From contig SCFE01000037.1 of assembly GCA_004352715.1 (NCBI GenBank), forward strand, positions 1,926,590 to 1,990,589: a stretch of 64,000 bases of DNA. The letters are read 5' to 3'. Numbering within the stretch: the first letter of the stretch is position 1; every line of letters starts with the position of its first letter. The DNA is from Hofstenia miamia (Eukaryota; Xenacoelomorpha; Acoela). This document shows positions 23,220-33,982 of this stretch, piece after piece. The translations under genes and the position numbers were made by a program. Below the pieces are notes generated by a model. The model saw only the letters and a list, made by a program, of their open reading frames with translations, searched no databases and had not been told where the DNA came from.

Positions 23220-25260
23220 AGGGGCTTGCCAAGATTGGCAATAAAGACGCCTATGGATTTGCCTGCACCACATTAGCATTCAAAAGCAAGAGGCTGAAAT
23301 ATATAGCCTTGTTGAACAATATCACAATATTTGGCTGTTTTTTGAAATTTAGCATCTGTTGCAGCCTTAGCAGGAGTGAAAATGTAAATCCAGCTGGGAG
23401 CATTTGCATCAACCAATGTAACATCTCACACAAAGAAATGGAATCTTGTGCAAGGAATAGTAGTCAAACCATCAGGTCCATTATATTCTTTTCTGATCAA
23501 TCCCAGTGGTTCTAAAATTGAAGGTTCATTGATCATTGAGAATGTGCACTTGAATAAATAATTCAATTGAGAATAGTGTTTCAAAACATCCAGTACTCCT
23601 TTTACATGACAATCCATGGAGACCATCAGCTATAATTTTTACACCACAAACACAAGTATGTTGCTCACAAACATGATCTCCAAGTCTGGATGCAACACTG
23701 ATGCACAGAGTGACATTATTCATTTTTAGGTTAAGTTTGTTGAATGGAAGAGCAACCATGTCCCAGCTAAATTACCTTGAACTGCTTGAACCTTGCAAGA
23801 TGCTTTTCAAACATATTTTTCAATAGCAAACTCTCAAGCTGTTTGAAAATAAGGAAGGACCAATTCTTTGAATAGTGGAAGATTATCTATTTGAAGGTTG
23901 TGAATAATTAGCAAGTTTTAACCACAATTCCAATGCATCTGCTTCTTTAATTGAAAGGACTTCCATTAGCAATCTTTACCATCAAGTCCTCACATTTGGC
24001 CAAAGAGGCAAGAAATCAAATTGATGCTAAAATATGTGTTAAAGGTATACCTAAACCACATAATGAAAATCAAAGACATGCTTGTACAGTTGTATTTCCT
24101 GATAAATTAACATTAGTAATACATTCAAGTAGACTATTGATAAGAGTATCATACTTCTCAAATTGATTAAAATTTGGAAGAGCAGTAAAGACCATACAAT
24201 AACTTTGGTATGAGAAATGCATTCTTCAGTAAGAAAAGAGCAGCATGGGAATCTACTTCCACTAATCTGTATTCCCAGTTCATTGTGTTTTCTCTGTATG
24301 AACTTCAAAACAATACTTGATAAAATACCTTCACCAAGAACAACTAATTCACTTAAGAGAGACTTGATCATTGTGCGTTTTTCAAATAAAGGATTACCAA
24401 GAAAGGTAAATTGACACTCTGATGGATTTAGCTGAAGTCCAATCTTAGCTGCAGGAGATATTACATTCTTGAAATCCTTTAATACTTTTTTAGCTTCATC
24501 AGTAATATTTCCATCATCCAGATTAAAAAATTTTAATTCAGACCTTGCTGACGTAATAAAATCAATTATTCAATCACAGAAAATTGGTGGACCCTCTGGA
24601 TCACCTTGTTGTACATCAGTAATTGAGTCCAAAATAAGGCCATCAAAATATAAATTGGAGTACTTGCCATAAGTAGAAATGGAGTAATTATAGATCGCCA
24701 GACGTTTTTCAGCAATGATGTTTAAGAAATGCTGCCTGTTGATCATGTTGAAGGCATTCCTAAAATCAATCCATGATGCGGGGGCTTTCTATATAACAGC
24801 AAATAGAATGCACCGCGGCTTCCTCCCCACATGGCGTAGCATGTCCTAACTGTTGTTGACCATATGACGCTAGTCTTTTCAATTGGCATGATTTACATAC
24901 AATTTTTCCACACAGAAGAGTCCCACCAACTGCATTTGCTCTCACCTTTTTGGTTTGAACCAAAGAAGATTCGATGAATGCAATTTGATACTTTGCCTAC
25001 AATTACCAAATTAACAAATTTGGGAAGACCTTCCACAAAATTGCAACCATGCTTCCCATTGCTCTCCTTACTGAGGTCATGGAGAGCCTGTGGACAAAAA
25101 CCGTCTGACCTTCTGATGAGCGAATTGAATTCAAAGCCTTTCTAGAACTGATAGAAACAGAGGAGGAATTCATTAGTTGTGTATTTGGCAACTGACTAAT
25201 AGGATGGAGATTTTTGAGTTAATCATCAACTACTTCAGGTGTGCTAAGTGCCAGATGAGA
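23220..25260 (-). pseudogene. Degenerate RT element of the VQQGDP type with C-terminal nuclease-like domain
   Basis: On the minus strand, from high to low coordinates, the order is: an RT lead-in (LASYGQQQLGHATPCGEEAA); motif A IDFRNAFNMINRQHFL near 24770; motif B DVQQGDPEGPPIF near 24600; a motif C remnant NLDDGNITDEA near 24520; and GLQLNPSKCQF near 24430. A Cys/His cluster CEQHTCVCG...GLHGLSC follows near 23650, then PDGLTTIP, DVTLVDANAPS and a final block FQPLAFEC. The last blocks match a C-terminal domain with a PD-(D/E)XK-like nuclease look, seen in RT-bearing mobile elements of many invertebrates. The motif-B style matches the longer ORF at 39757-42588. Frameshifts throughout make it inactive. 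Confidence 0.65.
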
Positions 25261-25329
25261 GCTGCGACTGGATAGACGAATGGCACCCTTGACATCAGCA
25301 TCATCATCATTACTCTATATAATATCTCT

Positions 25330-25539
25330 GATATCAACTTAGTGGATTTTGAAGGATGATTAAAATCCAGTGATTGATATTCAGAAACTACTTTCATGCA
25401 ATATGTTCACATTAATTTCTTTCACATCAAGTAGGTATTCAGGTGGTTTATTCAATGTGATTTCAAATACTTGTTAACATATTCTATTTTTGAGAAGATA
25501 TTTTGATTTCATTGACAGAAGTTTTCAAAAATGAACCTA
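25330..25539. other. Junction between RT element and LINE fragment
   Basis: Short stretch with no clear coding match. It may hold the 5' end of the VQQGDP-type element. Confidence 0.3.
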
Positions 25540-25950
25540 AATCGCGTTAACAGCCATTGGCTGTGCATTTTTTATTTATTCAGATTTTGATTGCATTTGT
25601 TTTTACAGAAATTTTATAGGCTTTATGCTTTTCGTTAATGAGTTTCTTAGAATCTTCTGAAATCCATAATTTCCAAGAAGGAATTCTCTTTTGATTTCCA
25701 TAAATGATCTTCTTTACAACTGGAAAGTGCTTGTTATATAATTGATGCAAATTAATATTGATAAAACTTAGTTTCTCATTAATGGACATTGTGTCATAAT
25801 AGTTATGCCAATTAAGATTTAGTAAATCAAAAACGAATTCTGGTTTGCTAAATCTTTTAGAATCATTGTAACATCAATTTCTTCTCTTTGTTTACTTTCA
25901 TTTTAACATATGTTGCACAGATGATCAGAAATGAAGAAATCTGTAGATAA
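25540..25950 (-). pseudogene. CR1-like LINE linker fragment (between endonuclease and RT)
   Basis: The minus-strand reading YNKHFPVVKKIIYGNQKR, PSWKLWISEDSKKLI and NEKHKAYKISV matches the linker that follows the endonuclease in CR1/L2-like ORF2s (H-F-P-x-K-K and P-W-I-x-x-x-L). It is probably the upstream continuation of the RT fragment at 21640-22900. Confidence 0.6.
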
Positions 25951-26114
25951 AATAGAAAAGCAACAGATAAAGATATTGTCATCTTAATCGATTGCAAGGA
26001 GGAACGAGGAAGAAGAGTTCCTGAGTCAGCCTATGGCCATGTGCTATGCCTACGTAGAGTTTCGTTACATCATTGTAACTCTGAGCGGTTGCATTATATA
26101 TTTATATTTATATT

Positions 26115-26117
<3 letters not shown>

Positions 26118-26168
<51 letters not shown>
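26118..26168. repeat. (TA)n microsatellite
   Basis: About 25 TA units directly abut the left end of the Tc1-like element, fitting TA target preference. Confidence 0.9.
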
Positions 26169-26171
<3 letters not shown>

Positions 26172-28367
26172 CTGGACAAAAGTATTGAGATACCCATTAA
26201 TTTTTTACGTTTGGGTTATTATCTACAATCAAGTAATGAAACGCTATCATATTGCTTAGGAAAGCTAGAAGAATTTCCAAGTAATTATTGGGGGAAAAAT
26301 AGCATGGGACAAAAGAATTGGGACGGCACCATTAAGTGAAAAATTGCAAAAAATATTCGTATTCTGCATGCCCAAAAACAAGAGAAATGTATACGGGTAG
26401 AATTTTAGGTTCATTTGTTTCGGATAATCCATCAGTTTTACCGATTGGGCATAAAAAGAAAAGTTTTTTTCAAAAATCACTAAAAATTTCATAAAATTCT
26501 TGTGCAATCGTTTTTCAAGGATTCTCAATATTCGAAGATTGTTGTTGATATCACACTAGAATTCTCCTAGCAATGCCTTTGCAGAGGTGAGTAACTGCGC
26601 ACCTCTCTCGCTTTAATTGCATGCAAGTTTCTCAGGGATCCCTCGTCAATAGATAAAATAGTGCCTTATCATCTCAACAACTATATTTGCGAAGATACCC
26701 TGATTTCTTGAGCACAGATCAGTGGCACTCAAAAGTATTGAAACAGAGGCTAACTACTGTAAAAAATGCCCCAACTTAATGAATAACAATTTTACAGTAA
26801 AATCAACACTGAAAATACATTCAAAGTATATCTAAGAATTCATAATTTTGTTTTTATGAAAATTAGGTGTATATAAATATATTTTTAAGTTGGATTAAAT
26901 TTTCTTGACTTAGCACTATGAGCTCAAAATTATTGAAACAGTGGAGTTAAGTTTTTTACAACTAATAAAAAAACGAAACAAAATAAAAGCAATGAATTAC
27001 ACAATTCTACAAAGTATTCAATAAAAAATAATATTCTCAGTATTTTCCAAAGCCACCACATGCTTTGATGACGGTGTCCAGACGACGAGGGATAGATTTA
27101 AAAAGTTTGTCTATTGTTTCATCAGAGATCTTGTAAAACTCTTTTTCTGCATATCTCCACAGTTCATCCACTTTATTAGGACACCTATTAGCCACCGCCT
27201 TTTCATAATAGCCCAGACTGGTTCAATTATATTAACGTCTGGACTCTTCGCTAGCCACTGTGTCAACAATGCAACATTTCTTTCCTCAAAAAATTCTTTT
27301 GCATACCGTGCTGTGTGACAGCTAGCTCCAACATGCTGCAGAATATCATTTTCTTCAATGAGAGGCAAAAAGATATTCGTTTAATATTTCAGTGTATCTG
27401 AAAGAATTGATGGAACCATCGACCTTGACAAGGCACATCACAACATTATTCTTGATCATGCCCCAAACCATTATTGATTTCCCTCCAAATTTGACTGTTG
27501 GGATAACATATCGTGCACAATATCTAGAAGCACTATTTGGACGTCTTACTAATTCTCGTCGTCGTGGGTATAACTCCAGTTTGCTCTCATCTGTGAAAAT
27601 AATTCTTGAACAGTCGAGAGCTGTGTGAAAGCATCTTGCTTTGCACCATTTAAGACGCGCAATTCCCTGACGATTGTTCAGCTTTGATGACTGAGCAGCT
27701 ACACGATGCTTCAAACCATATTTCGTCAAAATGTGCTTTACAGTAGCGATGCTCACGCAAGTTCCGCTACTCGTTGTTGCTTTGGTGTCGTCTTTGATGG
27801 GTGACCCATCTTTGCCTTGACTGTGGTTGTTCCAGTTTCCTTAAATCTGTGGAATATTCTGCTTACAGTAGGTGCAGAACGATTGAAGAGCCTTGAAATT
27901 TCTCTGACCCCGGCTTGATCTAAGTGTTTGGCTATGATTAGTTGGCGTATATCTTGAGGAGTATAAGAAGGCATGTCAGTGTAGCAAACGCCCGAAAAAG
28001 TGATACATACTTGAAATGCATGCAATTGAGAAATAGGTGTTAGGCATCTGAAGTATTAAAGGCATTGTTTCACTACTTATGAGCTGCGGTATTTTGCTGT
28101 TATTCAATCTCTTTTGCTATTTTGCACCCAACAGTACTTTTCTAATACTGGTGAACTGATTAATTAAGATTAAGTTTAACCTTTAAATACTTCTATAAGT
28201 AGTTAATTTTCTAATCGATTCATGAATGCATCAGGGCATTATCTTAGTTGTAAGTAAAGTTATATTCTTTGGCAATGGGCACACAGTAAAATTGATTTTA
28301 ATAACTTCAAAAATTCAAGTAGAACATTATTTTAAGAGGCCTGTCTCAATACATTTGTCCAACTCTG
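26169..28367 (-). mobile_element. Nested Tc1/mariner-type elements
   Basis: The outer ends are CCTGGACAAAAGTATTGAGA (26171-26190) and, in complement, TTGGACAAATGTATTGAGAC (28343-28362). Inner Tc1-style ends lie at 26720-26746 and 26913-26944 (CTCAAAATTATTGAAACAG) and, in complement, at 28063-28099 (GCTCATAAGTAGTGAAACA). The inner pair brackets the transposase. The simplest reading is one Tc1-like copy inside another with related ends, though repeated end motifs in a single element cannot be excluded. Confidence 0.65.
27037..27974 (-). pseudogene. Tc1-like transposase, inactivated
   Basis: It starts at MPSYTPQDIRQLII and continues through a paired HTH region (REISRLFNRSAPTVSRI). A short deletion and frameshift come near 27755. 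VKHILTKYGLKHRV, IIFTDESKLEL (first catalytic D) and KFGGKSIMVWGMI follow. The second catalytic block reads LQHVGASCHTARYAKEFF, with V where the family has D. The third, NIIEPVWAIMKRR, keeps E. After another frame change it ends in RRLDTVIKACGGFGKY and a stop. About 310 codons remain against roughly 340 in full Tc1 proteins. Loss of the second acidic residue plus the shifts means no cutting activity. Confidence 0.85.
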
Positions 28368-29079
28368 AAAAAGTTCTGGTTACATAAGATCCAAAGAGGA
28401 AACATTGACTCACAATTATATTGTATTGAAATTGTTTTCTAAAAGTACCAGGGGATACATTTTAATTATCTAACCCCATTAACCGATTATTGTATACAAC
28501 ACAAAAATATTGAAAGTATAAATTCCTCACGTAATATTAAACACATTTTACCAAATCATAAACTTTCAGTATCTAAAAACTTGATATATTTGGGTAGAAC
28601 AGCGAAGCAATAGGCCTATGCAGATTGTGTTATCTACATAACGGTTGACTGCCTTTATAAATTTTACTCAATTTACATTTCCATTAAAATCTTATAACTT
28701 GTGTGAATACACAAAAAACTAGGCACTACGTAGTACTAGTGATTAAATATTGTGAGTTGTTCAGTTGGTAGTTTCTTGTCTTTTTGAATCTTTGGATTTT
28801 ATAACTGAGAGATAAAGTACGCTATAAATAATAATTTTACTTGGTGTCAGAATATTTTTTTATAAACAGTTTATGATTTGATTAGATGGCCATAGATATT
28901 TTCATGTATGATACTTGATTTCCGATTTTACGTTAATTTTTAAATGTAACTTAAAAACTTATCAAATCACAAGTCTGTCGGGCAATATTGAAGCTAGATG
29001 TCTGTAAAACACATGCGATTTTGATTCCTCAGCTACAAACAAATTCTTTCGAACTATATCCAACTATAAGAGATTTTTG
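28368..29079. other. AT-rich non-coding DNA
   Basis: No supported feature in about 700 bp. Confidence 0.4.
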
Positions 29080-29950
29080 GTACCAAACAGAGGTGGACAT
29101 TGCCTGAAATTTTAAAAAACTTAATATTTCGAAACAGTACAGCTATATCAGCGATGGCATTCAATAAAAAACTATACCTGACCGACATGACACACAATCT
29201 GATTAAACGAACCCGGCTATCGATTCACTCATCCAACCTGACTCCACTTGAAAAAAATAAAATGAACATCCGTCACGAATCTTGGCTTTTACTTACACAG
29301 GGATGAATTTTGAGATGCAATCAGTCTACGCTATAATTGACCAATAATGCGATTATCACAAATAAGTGAGTATGGTGCTTCAAATAACATTGATCATGTA
29401 TTGATATGTAAACTTGGAGGCTTTATTATGCTGAGACATAATACAGTAAGAAACTTAGAAACTGAATTATTATCTATAGTTTGCAACGGATGTTTCTATA
29501 GATTCTTCATTAATAGAACTTACTGAAAAAAAATTAAAATTAATGGAAACATCGAAAATAATGCTCGGCTTGATTATCGTTTTGGGAATATCCCAATGCT
29601 CCATCAAATCAAAGCAAAACTTTTGCTAAAATTTTATCTGAACACGAGGCTTCCAAGAAAAGAGCATACCAAGATCGTGTGCAGATCTTTGAACATGCTT
29701 AATTCATATTTGCAACCAATGGTGCTATAGGTGAAGAAGATATTCGATATCTTACATTACTTGCTGAAAAGTAAAACAATAAAATGAATTGTAGTTATGC
29801 AGACGCTTTCAGTTACATATGAAAGAGGCTTTCTTTTACAAATTTAAGAACAGTATTAATTGCTCTACATGGTAAAGAAAGAAATTTTTTTCAGATCCTA
29901 ACTCCTCTAAATGAAATTGATGTCAATTTGATTAAAAATTTTTATTAGTA
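29080..29950 (+). pseudogene. C-terminal fragment of an RT-type mobile element (nuclease-like domain)
   Basis: Plus-strand pieces in several frames give NIDHVLICKLGGFIMLRHNT, a Cys/His-flanked block ahead of the nuclease. FDCRVFGNI-like sequence follows, then SEHEASKKRAYQDRVQIFEHA, GAIGEED, YADAFSYI and LSFTNLRTVLIALHG. This order (L-x-C-x-x-G-G-F-x-x-x-R-H-N, then K-x-x-x-Y-x-x-R-V, then A-L-R/H-G) matches a C-terminal domain common in cnidarian and fish mobile-element proteins with reverse transcriptase. The RT itself is not here. Stops break every frame. Confidence 0.6.
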
Positions 29951-31140
29951 ATTAATCCGTTAACATACATGGAAGATCAACAGCTAAATGATAATTTTTA
30001 ATATTTGTAAAGCAGATTTTGTAAATCATATAAATGTTTTGTTGTAATTTATTATCGGAAATCATTGAAGTGTTAATTTTATATACATGTATATTTATTT
30101 TCTTCTTTGTTGAAAAAATGTAAATTTGGTGATTTTAAAAAATTAAACTTTGTAAACCAAGATTTTGATATAAGAATGTACATGAATTGCAAACTCAAAT
30201 TTTTATGCCCGAGGGCTATCCGACCAGATACCTGAAATATATCCCAGATACCTTTCTCTGAAGCAAATTAACCCCAATGCAGTGCATGCGTCGTCATATA
30301 TAAGCAATGTGTTGAAAAATAAGTTAAATTTTTTGTTTTTTTTTATTTCAGTGAAAATATTTTGTAATAGCTTCTACCATGCATAAATTTGTTCTAGCAA
30401 ACTGAAAATACATTTTTTTTCACGAATCACAAAATGGGTCGAATTTTCAGTAATATATATAAACAAAGCTTTTGCCATCTTTGCTATTAAAGATATAACA
30501 TAATCTTTAATTGACAAATCAAATCACTTTAAACCTGATGGAAGAAATAGAATGTTCAATGAAACCAAGAATTTATACACGCATAATTTTAATTGTAAGT
30601 AATTCATATAAAATTCTATTTATTATTTAGTGCGTTTTTAGTTCATCTAGAACTTGTAAATAATTGTGTTTGGATATATCACTGTGTAAATTCATGACTA
30701 AATATTACTCATGAAGCAAAAACAAATAATTCAAGAAGTAACAATGACAAGATGATGTACTTTGTGGAAATGTTTGACAAACGTACGTAGCCTCTGTGTC
30801 AATCCGCAACTTTGACTGCTAATGAGTAAAAATAGAAAATATCTATATCTAAAGTTTTATTGTACAATATAATATACTGTTCACAACACAAAATAGCATC
30901 AAAAAGCAATTGAAATAAATGAATAAAATCACATACAACAATTAATATTTACAAATAAATTACAATTGCTAATGCGAATTTGGATGTGGTCTATTGGACA
31001 GTCAGTATTATGAAACTTAAAATCTGGTGAGTTCTATTCAAGCCTTTCTCTGCATGACCTGGAAGTACTTAATAATAATTTTAAAATACTCATCATTGTA
31101 TTTATTTTTTTATATATTGAGGTAAATGAGTTTTTCAATA
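29951..31140. other. AT-rich DNA without genes
   Basis: No supported ORF. The last ~100 bp may be the 3' continuation of the oldest CR1-like copy, since a KKILKNSF-like reading follows the target duplication. Confidence 0.35.
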
Positions 31141-31182
31141 TTTTCTTGTTATACATAAGAGCCTTGATATTAAGAGTTCTAT
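31141..31182. repeat. 42-bp target-site duplication, 3' copy
   Basis: It matches 39333-39374 at 39 of 42 positions. It directly abuts the (ATAAG)n tail of the old LINE. Confidence 0.85.
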
Positions 31183-31399
31183 AAGATAAGATAAGATAAG
31201 ATAAGAGAATCTATATTCAGATAAATGTTAACAATTAAATAAGTGATAATTCACAAAAACACATATATACAATTCACATAAATTACAAGAGAAATCATCC
31301 AGGCTATGAATAAATTACAATAGTACTATTTTAATAACGAGTTATAGTATATTCATTGTTATAAAATACGTATCCAGAAATATGTTTTTGCTTAAGGAA

Positions 31400-32968
31400 G
31401 ATTTTTAAATGCTTTTTAAAAGATTTCAATTTTTCAATATTTTTAATTTCTTTAGGTAGCGAATTCCAGGTTCGAATGGCGACATTAATTAAGGGTTTCT
31501 TTAAAACGTTTTTCTTATACTTAACACATGTAAAAAGCTTTGATCTTGAATTCTGTTTATGAGTAAATCCCGGTATTTTAATCGTATTATAAGATGGTAG
31601 GTTTCTGATTAGCTTGAAGAATGTCAGAAGAGTGTTCGATATAACCAGTTGTTTTCGAAAAAGAATTGACCTAGAAATGTACTGTTTTCGATGATTTTTT
31701 CGTTGTGATATTTAATGCTCATCTTAATTGAATATCAAGTTTTTTATAAAGCACTTTGCTTAGGTCAGTAAATAAAATGTTTGCGTAATTAAGGTAACTA
31801 ATGTTGAAGGCATGGAAGAATTGAATTATCGCACAAGGTGGTAATTGCCTAACTACTAGGTCATACTTTTTATACCTATAACTAATTTTCTAACTATTAA
31901 ATTGATGTGAGAGTTGAATATTAGCTTTGAGTCAATAGTTACTCCTAGGTACTTGAAAGTGTCCACAATAGGAACATTAATATTATTTACATTTAAAGTC
32001 ACTGCAGAAACATTGTAATAGCTTTTATTTGGCTGCAAAATACAAAATTCAGTTTTAGCTTCATTAATATTCAACTTGTGCATACAAAAGTGTTTTGACA
32101 ATTTGTTACAATTCAATTCTATAGATTCCACAGCTAGTTGCATTGATGAATTATCGCTGAAAATGCAAGTGTCATCGGCATATTGGATTAAAGTGCAATT
32201 AGTTATAGAATGCATGTCATTTACATAAATGCTAAAAAGAAGGACTAGAATCGTACCTTGAGGCACCCCATTGTAAACCAGTAACCATTTTGAAAAAATA
32301 TCATTTAATTTAACTCTCTAGAATCTTTGATTGAGGTAACTAGTTATCAATTGCTTACTATAAATAGAAAATGCTAAATAAGATAGTTTTTCAATTACAA
32401 TGCTATGATTAATCGAATCAACAGCTTTTGAAAGATCTAAACAAGCTATAGCTACAAATTTGTTAGAATCAAGTGATGCTCTTCATTTTTCAGTAGCATT
32501 TAATAGTACATCAGTTGTTGAGAAATCTTTACGAAATCCAAATTGCGTGTTTGATAATAAATCGTACTAATTTAAATGTTCAGTTATTTGATTATGTAAT
32601 AATCTTTCGAATATTTTGCTTATTGGAGAAGTAATTTAGATGCAGTTGATGGATCGTTTTTCTTAAAAAATAGGAGTAATGTGAGCAAGTTTTAAATTAT
32701 CCGGGAAGGAATTAAATTTTATGCATTGATTAAAAATAAAATTTAATGGATTTGCAATGACGTGCAGTAATTTTAAGGGCCTATGAGAGAATGCTTGAGG
32801 GACCGCTTGATTTGTTGGTTTTAAGCTTGATTGACTTAATAATTTCATAACTAGTTGAGAAGCGGAAAGAAAATTCGGGTGTAAAAATTTTGCGTGAAAC
32901 GTTTTAGTACTTAACGAAGGGGGCATTGTATTTTCCTAGATTAACAAAAGTCTTATCATTAGATATTT
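31400..32968 (-). pseudogene. Old CR1-like LINE: RT portion
   Basis: Minus-strand pieces: NLGKYNAPF, SFRFSTSYEIIKSIKL, a YRPISI-region remnant, a motif A remnant near 32430, and the frame 31856-32266. That frame reads MPQGTILVLLFSIYVNDMHS (motif B, with G lost after IL), IQYADDTCIFS (motif C) and FKYLGVTIDSKL. The thumb region continues to about 31400 in broken frames. It aligns throughout with the intact ORF2 at 33983-37090. Confidence 0.8.
32961..32968. repeat. 8-bp target-site duplication of the hAT-type MITE (AGATATTT), left copy
   Basis: Identical to 33359-33366. Confidence 0.9.
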
Positions 32969-33358
32969 CAGGCCCGTAGCCAGCATAATCACCTAAGGGG
33001 AGTCGATGCGCATTTAGAAGGGGTTGATGGAAATTTCGACTTTTTTATAATATAAACTAAAATTTTACTAAGTCTGTACACCATTTTATTTTTGTTGCAT
33101 CCATGAGCTACGCGGATTTTCTGACTAGTATAGTGATAAAGTAAGTGATCAAAAGCGGGGTGAAGCCCTGCGAAAATTTTTTGAAAGTATAGACAAAACA
33201 GACTTTAGAATTGAATTATTATAAGCCATATTACAACAATTGAATTACCAAATTTCATTTTTAAATGCTGATTTTTCTTTTAGCTTTGTTGTCTAGGAGG
33301 GGTTGCCTGACCTCCCAGGAGGGTGCAACCCCTCCTAATCCCCCTGGCTACGGGCCTG
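32969..33358. mobile_element. 390-bp hAT-type MITE
   Basis: It has perfect 15-bp terminal inverted repeats, CAGGCCCGTAGCCAG and CTGGCTACGGGCCTG, and a perfect 8-bp duplication AGATATTT on both sides. The CAG...CTG ends and 8-bp TSD are typical of hAT elements. There is no coding capacity. It sits in the linker/RT part of the old LINE. Removing it and one duplication copy rejoins the LINE reading DKLEIS / NDKTFVNLGKY. Confidence 0.93.
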
Positions 33359-33801
33359 AGATATTTCTAATTTGTCACTAAGATTGTTTCCTTTCTGATC
33401 TTTTATCATATCAATTGAGTTTGATTTTGATCGCTTATAATTTGTGATTTCCTGTATTAGCTTCCATTTTGAACGTTCACTTGGAAGGCGCGCATATTCA
33501 TTCTTAATAAACTCTTTCTCTTTGTCATCAACAGCGATATCATTCTCTTCGATAAGGAAACACTGGTTTGTGTTACAACTTCTCTTAAATTATACGGTAT
33601 AGGTATCACTTACCTCATTGCAGTTACGGCGACAATTTTGTTTCGCAGTAATTGTTTATAATATATTGACTCTCTTGTGCAGACAAACTCACAAACTTAT
33701 TGTTTAGTCCCATCCACTGAATACCATTCTTTAGTTTTAGTTTAGATTTTTATTGTTATATCTTATGATTACATTTAGTAAGCTTGCATTGTTTTAATGG
33801 T
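33359..33801 (-). pseudogene. Old CR1-like LINE: linker after the endonuclease
   Basis: The minus-strand reading NEYARLPSERSKWKLIQEI and DMIKDQKGNNLSDKLEIS aligns with YSRFQYQSLSSQQNKWEFV and the following residues of the intact ORF2. Further upstream, IQWMGLNNKFVSLSAQ aligns weakly with the KPWIDSKCLDLIEIKK stretch. The intact insertion begins at the (GAA)n tail, 33802. Confidence 0.7.
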
Positions 33802-33833
33802 GAAGAAGAAGAAGAAGAAGAAGAAGAAGAAGA
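33802..33833. repeat. (GAA)n terminal microsatellite of the young LINE
   Basis: About ten GAA units form the 3' tail (TTC on the element's strand). Confidence 0.9.
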
Positions 33834-33982
33834 AAATTCTATATTCAGAAATTGTTTTAACAATAAATAGAAATACTGATAACAAATTCTGAAAGCGTCA
33901 AGAAAGTAATACAAAACTAAACAAAAAAAAAAACAACGAATATTTACAAATAAAAAGTGGTTAACTTGGGCTATGGCGATTG

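Noticed and set aside
26265-26528. 87-aa minus-strand ORF in the Tc1-like region
   Set aside because: Lies in non-coding end sequence of the outer element and matches nothing.
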